NCBI GenBank assembly: GCA_900315245.1
Contig: OMYJ01000004.1
Location: 62,001 to 126,000 of the forward strand
Direction of reading: 5' to 3'
Length of the DNA: 64,000 nt
DNA from: an uncultured Bacteroidales bacterium
GTDB lineage: Bacteria; Bacteroidota; Bacteroidia; Bacteroidales; WCHB1-69
The notes under the pieces were generated by a model. That model did no database searches, had not been told where the DNA came from, and was given only the letters and a program-made list of their open reading frames with translations. Of the stretch, positions 44,233-55,424 are shown piece after piece. The position numbers were made by a program, and so were the translations under genes. The stretch's first letter is position 1. The number at the start of each line of letters is the position of its first letter.

Positions 44233-44634
44233 ATGGAAACAGCAAATCCAATTGAAGAGGCCCGAAGATATGTGGCCAACGCGGAAGAAATCATCAAGAA
44301 ATCAAAGTATGATCCCGAGACAAAATCCTACAAAGACAAGAAGTATGTCCGTATCGCTGGTGACACGCTTTGGAAAGGCAGTTTGATTGCCCTGGATGCA
44401 ATCCTTCACGTGCGCACGGGCAAAGGCCGACCGTCCATAAAAAAGTATCAGGAAGCTGCCGCCAAGCGCGACAAGAAGCTGCTGAATTACGTGAACAACG
44501 GCTATGAAACCATGCATTTGTTTATGGGCTACGATGGTAGTAAGTGCAAGAAAGTCTGCGATGCCGGTTTCGATTACGCCAACGCCATCATTGACCACTG
44601 CGCCCTGCTGATGCCGGAACCGGTGTGCGCGTGA
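44233..44634 (+). CDS. DUF5618 family protein, copy 2
   Basis: A 133-residue paralogue of the preceding gene, identical in length and ending in the same CA dipeptide. The N-terminus (ME-ANPIEEARRYVANAEE) and the C-terminal CDAGFDYANAII are nearly identical, while the middle (residues 28-75) has diverged more. About 140 bases upstream are also shared, so a whole gene-plus-promoter unit was duplicated. Function unknown. It is convergent with the TonB-like gene, whose stop is 18 bases away. Confidence 0.7.
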   Translation: METANPIEEARRYVANAEEIIKKSKYDPETKSYKDKKYVRIAGDTLWKGSLIALDAILHVRTGKGRPSIKKYQEAAAKRDKKLLNYVNNGYETMHLFMGYDGSKCKKVCDAGFDYANAIIDHCALLMPEPVCA

Positions 44635-44652
44635 GCTAAAGTGAAGGAATTC

Positions 44653-45351
44653 TTAAGAGAAGACAATGATTCTTAACTCTTCTTTTCCAGGCTTGTAGAT
44701 GGCCTGTTTTGCGCGGGCCACGCATTGTTGTTGGATATTGCGGTTCGTGATGGTTGTTTTGTGTTTGGAGTTGTTGATGACGCGTGCGTCGATAACATGG
44801 CCGTCGGCGGCGATATGCACTTCCACGCAAACTTGTCCTTCTTCGTTGACGGTGGCGTCGATATTGTTGATCATGCCGCGGTGTCCAGTGCCGTATCCCA
44901 CGCCTCCGCCGCTGCCGCCTCCTTCGCCAGGTCCGAGGCCGGAGCCGCTGCCGCTACCAATACCGCTGCCGGAGCCGCCGCCACTGCCGCTGCCGCCGCG
45001 ACCGTGGTACATGGACGACTGGTCGGGTTTAGGTTGTGTGGGGACGGTCTGTGTGGTCGGCTTCGTTGAAGTACGGTCGGAGTGGTTAACCGCGGGGGCA
45101 TCCTGTGCGTTCTGGGTGGCGTAGTTCTGTCCTGCCGATGGTTTCGGGTTGGAGGCCACCTGAGGGGTACCGCCACCGCCGCCGCCACCCATCGGCGCGA
45201 TGTCCACATAGACCATCTGCTTGGGTGGTGGCGGGGGGATTTGCGTCTTGAGACTGCAAGCCAGAAGCAAAATCAATAATAATGCCATGGTGCCTATCGT
45301 CGTACACCACGCAATTACATTGTCTTTTCTATTCTCGTTAGATTTAATCAT
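44653..45351 (-). CDS. TonB-like energy transducer
   Basis: A 232-residue protein with a single N-terminal membrane helix (about 14-32, followed by LKTQIPPPPPKQMV) and a TonB-type C-terminal domain (about 150-232, VNEEGQVCVEVHIAADGHVIDARV). Between them is a Ser/Thr/Pro stretch and then a very Gly/Ser-rich linker (about 115-155), unusual because TonB linkers are normally Pro-rich. It should couple the ExbB/ExbD proton channel to outer-membrane transporters. Its start overlaps the exbD stop by four bases, forming exbB-exbD-tonB on the minus strand. Confidence 0.82.
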   Translation of the reverse strand: MIKSNENRKDNVIAWCTTIGTMALLLILLLACSLKTQIPPPPPKQMVYVDIAPMGGGGGGGTPQVASNPKPSAGQNYATQNAQDAPAVNHSDRTSTKPTTQTVPTQPKPDQSSMYHGRGGSGSGGGSGSGIGSGSGSGLGPGEGGGSGGGVGYGTGHRGMINNIDATVNEEGQVCVEVHIAADGHVIDARVINNSKHKTTITNRNIQQQCVARAKQAIYKPGKEELRIIVFS

Positions 45352-45788
45352 TTGGCTTCTGTGGCAAGTACCATTTTATATCTTTCTTCCTCTGGGAAGT
45401 TCTCGTTCAATTCGTTGAGCACATCCATCAGGGCGACCACGTTCTCTATCGGGACGCTTTTGTCAGCGCGGAGGATGATGTTCTTCTGTACGGAGGCATC
45501 TTTTTCAACAGCACCCATCAACGTGGGGAGCAAGTCCTCGTAAGCGGTGGGTTGCGCGGAAGAGCCTTCAGGGTTCACATAATAGTTGAGATCCGCGTCA
45601 ATATAGACCTCCAATTGTCTGCTCGAAAGCTGTTTTTCCGCAGTGCTCTTCGGCAGGACGAGGTTGATGGCGTTGGGCGAGATCATCGTCGAGGTGAGCA
45701 TGAAGAAGATGAGCAGCAGGAACACCAGGTCGGACATGGAGGTCGCGCTGAACGTCGGGTCAATGCGGTTTTGCATCTTGATAGCCAT
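45348..45788 (-). CDS. exbD: ExbD/TolR biopolymer transport protein
   Basis: A 146-residue inner-membrane protein with an N-terminal anchor helix (about 17-38, LVFLLLIFFMLTSTM). The family's essential membrane aspartate is at about D20 in the MSDLVF segment. A periplasmic domain follows, with NAINLVLPKS and NIILRADKSVPIENVVALMD. With ExbB it forms the proton-driven motor that powers TonB. It begins 12 bases after exbB and overlaps the TonB-like gene. Confidence 0.9.
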   Translation of the reverse strand: MAIKMQNRIDPTFSATSMSDLVFLLLIFFMLTSTMISPNAINLVLPKSTAEKQLSSRQLEVYIDADLNYYVNPEGSSAQPTAYEDLLPTLMGAVEKDASVQKNIILRADKSVPIENVVALMDVLNELNENFPEEERYKMVLATEAK

Positions 45789-45800
45789 GGCAGCGGGGGC

Positions 45801-46505
45801 TTAAGCGTTCTCGTGAAGCAGATCCATGAATTCGGTGGTGCGCACCTCCAACATATAGACGACATTGGAGATCCTGGAGATCAGGATGTTGTGGAACACC
45901 AGGGCGATGATGCCGACGACCAGACCGCCCACGGTGGTGATCATGGCGGTGTAGATGCCGGATGACAGGGTGCCAATGTTGAAATTGTTGGGGTCGGCGG
46001 CCATATTATGGAACGCGCCCACCATACCGACGACGGTTCCCAAAAAACCCATCATCGGGGCGACGGCGGCGATGGTGGCGAGGGCGGAGACCCCTTTTTC
46101 CAAGCGGGAAACCTCCAGATTGCCTTCGTTCTCAATGGCGGTGCGGATGTCGTCAAGCGGACGGCCGAGGCGGCTGAGTCCTTTGTCGATCATGCGGGCC
46201 GTGGGGTTGTTGTTGTTCCGGCAGAGCGCGACGGCGGAGTCAAGTTTCCCGTCGTGAATGAAGTCGCGGATGTTGTTCATGAAGTTGCCCTCCTCCTGCG
46301 AGGAACGGTTCACCACCAGGAGCTTTTTCACGAAAAAGTAAATGGCGAATGCCAGCATCAGAATCAGCGGGATGATGATCCACAAGCTGTTGACCGCAAA
46401 CACCAATTTAAAATAAGAGGTTTCCTCCACATGGGGCTCCACAGCCGAAGCAACCACACCCATGGAATCGTTTACTGCCGTTAATAACAATGTTAATCCG
46501 TTCAT
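45801..46505 (-). CDS. exbB: MotA/TolQ/ExbB proton channel protein
   Basis: A 234-residue inner-membrane protein with three helices: one at about 35-55 (LWIIIPLILMLAFAIYFFV) and two in the C-terminal half (IAAVAPMMGFLGTVVGMVGAF and ITTVGGLVVGIIALVFH). The GFLGTVVGM signature is typical of the family. An in-frame TTG at 46511 lies two codons upstream; the ATG at 46505 is preferred. A -7 box at 46522-46529 leaves only a dozen or so bases of leader. First gene of the minus-strand operon. Confidence 0.9.
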   Translation of the reverse strand: MNGLTLLLTAVNDSMGVVASAVEPHVEETSYFKLVFAVNSLWIIIPLILMLAFAIYFFVKKLLVVNRSSQEEGNFMNNIRDFIHDGKLDSAVALCRNNNNPTARMIDKGLSRLGRPLDDIRTAIENEGNLEVSRLEKGVSALATIAAVAPMMGFLGTVVGMVGAFHNMAADPNNFNIGTLSSGIYTAMITTVGGLVVGIIALVFHNILISRISNVVYMLEVRTTEFMDLLHENA

Positions 46506-46521
46506 GTTCAAAAATTTTATG

Positions 46522-46529
46522 CAAAAATA
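46522..46529 (-). promoter_or_regulatory. -7 box for the exbB-exbD-tonB operon
   Basis: TATTTTTG on the minus strand, 16 bases before the exbB ATG, implying a very short leader. Confidence 0.5.
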
Positions 46530-46630
46530 CGTTCTTATTGAATGTTTTTTTGTTATCTATCTTTTTTTTTCTAACATTGCGATGTTTATATAATGCAGAT
46601 TGTAATAACTCGTTTTGACGTTAAATATTG

Positions 46631-46638
46631 TATTTTTG
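46631..46638 (+). promoter_or_regulatory. -7 box before ftsK
   Basis: TATTTTTG, about 70 bases before the GTG start. Confidence 0.5.
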
Positions 46639-46670
46639 TTCGTTGAAATTTCCCTTCCGGATTTATTTTC

Positions 46671-46699
46671 AATAACCAATAACCAATAACCCATAACCA
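46671..46699 (+). repeat. AATAACC word repeat, exact copy of 2206-2233
   Basis: The same 28-base run as after the OPT gene, here directly before the ftsK start codon, 44 kb away. Confidence 0.8.
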
Positions 46700-46707
46700 T
46701 TATAAAA

Positions 46708-49318
<2,611 letters not shown>

Positions 49319-49320
<2 letters not shown>

Positions 49321-49393
49321 GGATGATGCGATGAATGACGATGAAACGATGAGACGATGAGACGATGAGACGATGAGGCGATGAGACGATGAG
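49319..49393 (+). repeat. GATGAGAC word repeat after ftsK
   Basis: Tandem GATGATGCGATGAATGACGA and GATGAGAC words start at the ftsK stop. A shorter ATTATCAAATATCCATTATC stretch (49420-49450) then leads to the methyltransferase start. Confidence 0.8.
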
Positions 49394-49455
49394 GGGAACA
49401 GATTCTATTCCCCAAATAATTATCAAATATCCATTATCAATTATCAACTAAAAAA

Positions 49456-50250
49456 GTGCGATTAGACAAATACCTTACCGACAACAACTTCTTCCCCTCG
49501 CGGGAGAAGGCACAGACTGCCATCAAGCACGAGACGGTGATGGTGGACGGGCGCATTGTGACGAAAGCCTCCATGGACATCACGGAGTCGATGCGTGTGG
49601 AGGTGATAGACCTTTTCAACAAGTATGTGAGCATGGGCGGGTTGAAGTTGGAGAAGGCCATCAAGGATTTCGGGTTGAATTTTGCGGGGAAGATGGTGTT
49701 GGATATCGGGGCTTCCACGGGCGGCTTCACGGACTGCGCGTTGCAGCACGGAGCCGCATCGGTCACCACTGTCGATGTGGGTACAGCCCAATTGGTCGAA
49801 CAGTTGCGGAATCATCCCAACGTGACGGTCTTTGAAAACAAGGATTTTCGTGATCTTACAATAGAAGATGTTGACAATCAGAAATTTGATTTCATTGTTT
49901 CCGATGTCTCATTCATTTCGTTGACCTATATAATCCCCTATATTGATCCTTTTTTGAAACCAGACGGACAGATGATGTTTCTGATCAAGCCACAGTTTGA
50001 GGCGGGTCCCTCCTTTCTGAACAAGTCGGGCATTGTGAAGGATGAAAAAGGGTATAAGACCGCTATCCAGAAGGTGGTGAACGAGGCAATGAATTATCGG
50101 TATTATCTGCATGGACTCTCCATTTCCACGCTTTTCGAAAAGCATAAGAACGTTGAATTTCTGGCGTTGTTCAGCCGAGAAGTCCAACGTTATATGCCCG
50201 ATTACAACAGGCTGTTTTTGGATGTGAAGGAGCTCCGGAAACAATGTTGA
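49456..50250 (+). CDS. TlyA family rRNA methyltransferase
   Basis: A 264-residue protein with an N-terminal S4 RNA-binding domain (about 1-60, RLDKYLTDNNFFPSREKAQTAI) and an FtsJ-like SAM-dependent methyltransferase domain. The SAM motif is VLDIGASTGGFTDCAL near residue 78, and catalytic-type residues occur in FIVSDVSFISL and LIKPQFEAG. TlyA proteins 2'-O-methylate cytidines of 16S and 23S rRNA; this target is inferred. Translation begins at a GTG placed after an AAAAAA stretch, and homologues begin with this RLDKYL sequence. Confidence 0.88.
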   Translation: MRLDKYLTDNNFFPSREKAQTAIKHETVMVDGRIVTKASMDITESMRVEVIDLFNKYVSMGGLKLEKAIKDFGLNFAGKMVLDIGASTGGFTDCALQHGAASVTTVDVGTAQLVEQLRNHPNVTVFENKDFRDLTIEDVDNQKFDFIVSDVSFISLTYIIPYIDPFLKPDGQMMFLIKPQFEAGPSFLNKSGIVKDEKGYKTAIQKVVNEAMNYRYYLHGLSISTLFEKHKNVEFLALFSREVQRYMPDYNRLFLDVKELRKQC

Positions 50251-50260
50251 AACTAATCAG

Positions 50261-50680
50261 CTATGCTTCCAATAGTTTAAGTCCGTATTTTCTGTAGTGC
50301 GGGAATTTTGAATCATGGTTTATGATAGTTGCTTTGTTGGCAATGCTGTTAGCAATTATCACTCTGTCAATCATATCGGAATGTTTCTTCCCGTTGATTG
50401 TAAGAATGGGAATCTCTTCCAGCACCTCATAGGTCTTTTCTGAGATATAATCTAATTCTACGTTTATTGAATTAAGGGCCTTGTGCAATGCTTTTACGCC
50501 GCCGGGAATTTTGATTTTACCCAACAGATTTAAGTGGGTTAGCTCCAACAGTACAAAATCTGAAGTAAAATATATATTGCCGTTCGGATATAAAATCTCG
50601 TCCCTCAAATTAGGGTCTAATTTGGGGTCTTCACTCACAAGCCAGTATGCAATATGGGTGTCCAAAAGGTATCTTGCCAT
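50261..50680 (-). CDS. VapC-type PIN domain ribonuclease toxin
   Basis: A 139-residue PIN-domain protein. The conserved acidic residues are D7 in YLLDTH, E46 in VLLEL, D102 and D105 in SDMIDRVI, and D123 in NHDSKF, the usual metal-binding set for an RNase. VapC toxins cut tRNA or rRNA. It is convergent with the methyltransferase gene. A 39-codon basic reading frame ends two bases before its start and is the likely partner. Type II toxin-antitoxin role inferred from family and arrangement. Confidence 0.85.
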   Translation of the reverse strand: MARYLLDTHIAYWLVSEDPKLDPNLRDEILYPNGNIYFTSDFVLLELTHLNLLGKIKIPGGVKALHKALNSINVELDYISEKTYEVLEEIPILTINGKKHSDMIDRVIIANSIANKATIINHDSKFPHYRKYGLKLLEA

Positions 50681-50681
50681 A

Positions 50682-50801
50682 TCAGTTGAGATTGAAAGGG
50701 TCTAAAACCAGTTCTTTACAACCTTTGATGAACTTGAATTCCTTTTTTGATTTCTTTCCCGTGTTGTGGGAAATTACTTTTTTTGCTTTCTTTGGTGCCA
50801 T
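50682..50801 (-). CDS. Small basic protein upstream of the VapC-type toxin, possible antitoxin
   Basis: A 39-residue frame beginning MAPKKAKKVISHNTGKKSKK and ending DPFNLN. Its TGA is followed by a T and then the ATG of the PIN gene (TGATATG), so the two are tightly linked. It is very lysine-rich at the N-terminus. It is shorter than usual VapB antitoxins and shows no recognisable AbrB or RHH DNA-binding fold, so it may be only the toxin-neutralising part or a different antitoxin type. Unrecognised by family. Confidence 0.5.
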   Translation of the reverse strand: MAPKKAKKVISHNTGKKSKKEFKFIKGCKELVLDPFNLN

Positions 50802-50912
50802 AATTCTTTAATTATATGATGCGGCAAAGATATAATTTTTTTGATTTAGATTAATAAAAAATTTTATTTTTTTTCTATGCCGTCATACTACCTCACCCTT
50901 CGTTAAAAAGTG

Positions 50913-50920
50913 TATTTTTG
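50913..50920 (+). promoter_or_regulatory. -7 box before dnaE
   Basis: TATTTTTG, 46 bases before the ATG at 50966. Confidence 0.55.
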
Positions 50921-50965
50921 CTTTTTCACGGATTTTGTCCTTCATACTAATAAAAACCATTGACT

Positions 50966-53900
50966 ATGAGCAAGTTTACCCACCTGCATGTGCATACGCA
51001 GTATTCTATCCTGGACGGCATGTCCGACATTACCGCGTTGATAGACAAATGTCTTGCCAACGGCATGAATTCCTTGGCGGTGACCGACCACGGTGTGATG
51101 TATGGCATTAAGGAATTTTCCGATGTTGTCAGCAAAAAGAATGGGAAGGTGAAGGATGAAATCAAGGCATTGGAAAAGCAGTTAGGAGAGTTGACGAATG
51201 AAGCGGAAATTGCTGATTGTCAGCAGAAAATATCGGATTTGAAACAGAAAATCTTCAAGCCGATTTTCGGTTGCGAGGCATACGTGGCTCGTAAGACCAA
51301 CACCAATCCGGAGGGCAGCCGTCTGGTGCATGAGCATAAGGAGAACGGCAGTGGTTATCACCTGATTCTTCTGGCCAAGAATGAGATAGGCTATCATAAC
51401 CTTTGCAAGATTATTTCACTGGCGTGGATTGACGGAAAATACTACCGTCCGCGCATCGACCGCACCCTTTTGGAGGAGTATCATGAGGGGTTGATTGTCT
51501 CCTCCGCATGTCTCGCCGGCGAGGTTCCGAAAAACATCACCGATGGCAATTACGAGAAAGCAAAAGAGGCGGTGATGTGGTTCAAAAGCATCTTTGGTGA
51601 TGACTACTATCTTGAATTACAGCGACATAAGACGGACAAGCCGGGCGGAGATCGGAGCGTCTATGAGCAGCAGAAAATTGCCAACGAAGGGATTTTGCGG
51701 CTCGCGGCGGAGACCAACACGAAAGTGATTGCCACGAACGACGTCCATTTTGTGAACGAGGAGGATGGCGAGGCGCACGACCGGCTGATCTGTCTCAGCA
51801 CGGGCAAGAAATACGAGGACACCGACCGTATGCACTACACCAAGCAGGAGTGGTTGAAGACGCCTGAGGAGATGGCTGCTATTTTCGAGGATGTGCCCGA
51901 AGCATTGGCCAACACGCAGGAAATTGTCGATAAAGTGGAGACATACGCGCTGAAACACGCCCCCATCATGCCGATGTTCGAGATTCCCGAGGAATTCGGC
52001 ACGGTGGAAAGCTACAAGCAGCGTTTTTCTGAAGAAGATCTCCGTGCCGAGTTCGAGAGCGGAGAGGGTGGGGAAGGCCGCATCGAGAAGCTGGGCGGTC
52101 TGGAGCGCGTCTATCGTATCAAATTGGAAGCCGACTACCTGAAAAAGCTGACCATGGAGGGCGCCGTGCAGCGTTATGGCGATCCCGTGGATCCCGAAAT
52201 CCTCGAACGCATCGAGTTCGAGTTGAGCGTGATGCGCAACATGGGCTTCCCGGGCTACTTCCTCATCGTGCAGGACTTCATCGCGGCAGCCCGCAAGATG
52301 GGCGTCTCCGTGGGTCCGGGACGTGGCTCCGCTGCTGGATCGGTGGTCGCCTACTGCTTGAGAATCACCGACGTGGATCCCCTCAAATACGACCTGCTGT
52401 TCGAGCGTTTCCTCAACCCCGACCGTATTTCCCTTCCCGATATCGATGTCGATTTCGATGATGAGGGACGTTATAAGATTCTCAACTGGATTATCCAAAA
52501 ATACGGCAAGGAGAAGGTGGCGCACATCATCACCTACGGCACCATGGCCACCAAATCGAGCTTGAAGGACGTGGCCCGCGTGCACGACCTGCCCATCCCC
52601 GAGTCTGACCGGCTCACCAAGATGATTCCGGTCAAGCTGCCGGAAGATCCGAAAACGCACAAGGCCCCGAAGGTGAACATCAAGAACTGTCTGGCGAATG
52701 TACCGGAGTTCAAGGCCGCCTACGACGGCAATCCGAAACTTCATGACATCATCGACTACGCCTCCCAGCTGGAAGGCACAGTGCGTCAAGTGGGTATCCA
52801 CGCTTGCGGTGTCATCATCGGCGCCGACGACCTCACCAAGTTCGCCCCGCTTTCCACTGTGGAGGACAAAGAGGCGAAAGAGGACATCATCGTCACGCAG
52901 TACGAAGGTTCGGTCATTGAGGATGTGGGACTCATCAAGATGGACTTCCTCGGGCTCTCCACCCTTACCATCCTCAAGGAGGCCATCTCCAACATCAAGA
53001 AATCCAAAGGGATAGATATTGACATTGACCATATACCGTTGGACGACCCGCTTACGTACCAGCTCTTCTGCGACGGCGACACGGTGGGTACGTTCCAGTT
53101 TGAATCCGGCGGTATGCAGAAGTACTTGCGAGAACTTCAACCCTCTACGTTTGAGGACCTTATCGCTATGAACGCCCTCTACCGCCCGGGGCCTATGGAC
53201 TACATTCCGCAGTTCATCGACCGCAAACAGGGTCGCGAGCCTATCGTTTATGACATTCCCGTGATGGAGAAGTATCTGAAAGACACTTACGGCATCACAG
53301 TTTATCAGGAGCAGGTGATGCTGCTGTCGCGTTTGTTGGCCAACTTCACCCGTGGCGAGTCCGACACGTTGCGTAAGGCGATGGGAAAGAAGCTGAAAGA
53401 CAAGCTGGATGCGTTGAAACCCAAGTTTATCGATGGCGGCAAGGCCAACGGTCACGACGAGAAAACGTTGGAGAAGATCTGGGCAGACTGGGAGAAGTTC
53501 GCCTCCTACGCCTTCAACAAGTCCCACGCCACTTGTTACTCGTGGGTCGCCTACCAAACCGCCTATCTCAAAGCGCATTACCGTGCCGAGTTCATGGCCG
53601 CCAACTTGACGAACAGTGTCACGGACATCAAGAAGATCACCGTTTTCATCGACGACTGCCAGAAGAGCGGCATCACCGTCAAGGGGCCGGATATCAACGA
53701 GTCGGACGAGACGTTCACCGTCAACAAAGACGGCGATATCCGTTTCGGATTGGCAGCGTTGAAGGGTGTCGGCTTCAGTGCGGCGAGCAGCATCGTGGAG
53801 GAGCGCAACGCCCACGGTCCATACACCAGCATCATGGACTTCTTCGAGCGGGTGAACCTCGGCAGCTGCAACAAGCGCTGTCTCGAATCGTTGGCCTACG

Positions 53901-54790
53901 CCGGCGCTTTCGACTGTTTCCCTGATGTCCACCGGGCGCAGTATTTCATTGTCAACGACAAAGGCCGCAACACCATTGACATGCTCATATCAAGAGCCAC
54001 TGCCAAGGAGAAAAACGCTTCGCAGATAGACATGTTCGCGGAGATGTCGAGTGATGGCGGCGGTGCGGTGGAGGATTCTTTCACCTTCCCGCAGTGTGAC
54101 CCGTGGAACTACTACGACCAGCTCAAATACGAAAAAGAGGTGGCGGGTTTCTTCATTTCGGGCCATCCGCTGAAAGAGTATCAGGTGATTATCGACAGTT
54201 TCTCGAATACAGAATTGTCACAGTTAGATGACACGGATTTTCTGTCCCACACAGTGCAGGGCGGCAAGGGGTTGATGTTCGCGGGCATCGTGAGTAGCGT
54301 CATGAGCGGGGTGAGCAAGACGGGTAATCCTTACGGCAAAGTGGTTCTGGAAGATTACAATGGCACCTGGACCTGGTTCCTGCGCGGCTCCAACTTCGAG
54401 AAATACGAATGGCTGCTGAAGGTCGGCAACCGCATTTTCGTCAATGCCTCCGTGAAGCAGAACTCATGGAAAGACAAGGTCACCCAGCAGGAAGTGGTGC
54501 GTTACGACATCAATCCCGTCTATATCTATCCCTTGAACGAGGTCTATGAGAAGATGTGCAAGGGGGTGCAGCTGCAGCTGCAATTGGGGGACATTACAGG
54601 CGCGTTAGCCCTGCAGATCAAAGACATGTTGGACAAATATTCCGGCAAGACCCCGTTCAACATCCGCATTTACGAAAAAGGCAAGGTGTTCTACACCGAC
54701 TTCTTCAACTTCGCCGCGAAGGTCGATCCCGAGAAGTTTGTGCATAACTTCTCGTTGCCGGCGGAGTATAAGATGGTGTTGGAGTCCTAA
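50966..54790 (+). CDS. dnaE: DNA polymerase III subunit alpha
   Basis: Replicative polymerase, 1274 residues. The N-terminal PHP domain begins FTHLHVHTQYSILDG. The polymerase active site contains GPGRGSAAGSVVAYCL (about 450) and the acidic motif PDIDVDFDDEGR with D492, D494 and D496. Further fingers, helix-hairpin-helix (about 930) and OB-fold (about 1110) regions follow. The acidic/Lys insertion near residues 55-100 (KDEIKALEKQLGELTNEAE) inside the PHP region is notable. An in-frame TTG two codons upstream is less likely. Its last four bases overlap the convergent gene. Confidence 0.97.
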   Translation: MSKFTHLHVHTQYSILDGMSDITALIDKCLANGMNSLAVTDHGVMYGIKEFSDVVSKKNGKVKDEIKALEKQLGELTNEAEIADCQQKISDLKQKIFKPIFGCEAYVARKTNTNPEGSRLVHEHKENGSGYHLILLAKNEIGYHNLCKIISLAWIDGKYYRPRIDRTLLEEYHEGLIVSSACLAGEVPKNITDGNYEKAKEAVMWFKSIFGDDYYLELQRHKTDKPGGDRSVYEQQKIANEGILRLAAETNTKVIATNDVHFVNEEDGEAHDRLICLSTGKKYEDTDRMHYTKQEWLKTPEEMAAIFEDVPEALANTQEIVDKVETYALKHAPIMPMFEIPEEFGTVESYKQRFSEEDLRAEFESGEGGEGRIEKLGGLERVYRIKLEADYLKKLTMEGAVQRYGDPVDPEILERIEFELSVMRNMGFPGYFLIVQDFIAAARKMGVSVGPGRGSAAGSVVAYCLRITDVDPLKYDLLFERFLNPDRISLPDIDVDFDDEGRYKILNWIIQKYGKEKVAHIITYGTMATKSSLKDVARVHDLPIPESDRLTKMIPVKLPEDPKTHKAPKVNIKNCLANVPEFKAAYDGNPKLHDIIDYASQLEGTVRQVGIHACGVIIGADDLTKFAPLSTVEDKEAKEDIIVTQYEGSVIEDVGLIKMDFLGLSTLTILKEAISNIKKSKGIDIDIDHIPLDDPLTYQLFCDGDTVGTFQFESGGMQKYLRELQPSTFEDLIAMNALYRPGPMDYIPQFIDRKQGREPIVYDIPVMEKYLKDTYGITVYQEQVMLLSRLLANFTRGESDTLRKAMGKKLKDKLDALKPKFIDGGKANGHDEKTLEKIWADWEKFASYAFNKSHATCYSWVAYQTAYLKAHYRAEFMAANLTNSVTDIKKITVFIDDCQKSGITVKGPDINESDETFTVNKDGDIRFGLAALKGVGFSAASSIVEERNAHGPYTSIMDFFERVNLGSCNKRCLESLAYAGAFDCFPDVHRAQYFIVNDKGRNTIDMLISRATAKEKNASQIDMFAEMSSDGGGAVEDSFTFPQCDPWNYYDQLKYEKEVAGFFISGHPLKEYQVIIDSFSNTELSQLDDTDFLSHTVQGGKGLMFAGIVSSVMSGVSKTGNPYGKVVLEDYNGTWTWFLRGSNFEKYEWLLKVGNRIFVNASVKQNSWKDKVTQQEVVRYDINPVYIYPLNEVYEKMCKGVQLQLQLGDITGALALQIKDMLDKYSGKTPFNIRIYEKGKVFYTDFFNFAAKVDPEKFVHNFSLPAEYKMVLES

Positions 54791-55356
54791 TATAGAAGCA
54801 TTTTCGTCAATCCTCCTTTGTTGCCCATCACGAACAATTCAGTATGTCCATCATTGTCAAGGAGGTCCACATACAGCGGCTGGTTCAAGGTGAAGCGTTG
54901 GCAAAAAAATCGCGCACCTGTTTTCAGCTTGGCGTTTACGGACTCTGACACCTCTAACAGATTATCTCCAAGGTAGGTGAGTGTACAGCGACGGTTAGGA
55001 TTCCATCTGATTTCCACTCGGTCGCCAACAGTCAAATCCTTGGTGTAGATGGATTCCGACACCACGCGGTGCGATGATTGCACACTTTCCACCTCACAAT
55101 AGTCCGACACGAAGGTCTCCCAATCGGGGAAACCTGTGAAGCGGGCGAGGATGTCGAGGGTGCTTGGGCGCACGGAGGCGTAGCCATCCACATATCCCCA
55201 GAGCCGCTTCAGTGTGGAGACACTGAGGTTCTCATTCAGCCGTCCCTGTATTTCTCCCGACAGGAAGATAAAGTCGTTGGAGGTGGCGATGGCATGATCC
55301 GCCGACTCCTCCACAAGTTGGCGCAGCAGGGTGATATATTGCGGATTCACGGGCAT
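54787..55356 (-). CDS. HTH-like conserved Bacteroidota protein
   Basis: A 189-residue protein of unknown function. The N-terminal third carries a helix-turn-helix-like block, SVSTLKRLWGYVDGYASVRP followed by STLDILARFTGFPDWETFVSD, a pattern I recall in many Bacteroidales proteins of unknown role. The C-terminal half is a beta-rich domain (GDRVEIRWNPNRRCTLTYLG, then GNKGGLTKM). An in-frame ATG at 55389 would add 11 residues; MPVNPQY at 55356 is the more natural start. It lies 68 bases downstream of the FISUMP-type kinase on the same strand and may be co-transcribed. Confidence 0.6.
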   Translation of the reverse strand: MPVNPQYITLLRQLVEESADHAIATSNDFIFLSGEIQGRLNENLSVSTLKRLWGYVDGYASVRPSTLDILARFTGFPDWETFVSDYCEVESVQSSHRVVSESIYTKDLTVGDRVEIRWNPNRRCTLTYLGDNLLEVSESVNAKLKTGARFFCQRFTLNQPLYVDLLDNDGHTELFVMGNKGGLTKMLLY

Positions 55357-55424
55357 GGTTTTAAAAGTTTTCGACCGCAAAAATAGCAAACATTCAGATA
55401 TGCGGGGCAGGTTCTTTTTCGGTT

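Noticed and set aside
51617..53932. 771-residue open frame opposite dnaE
   Set aside because: Antisense to an intact DNA polymerase III alpha gene; no recognisable domain, and long antisense frames are expected from its codon bias.
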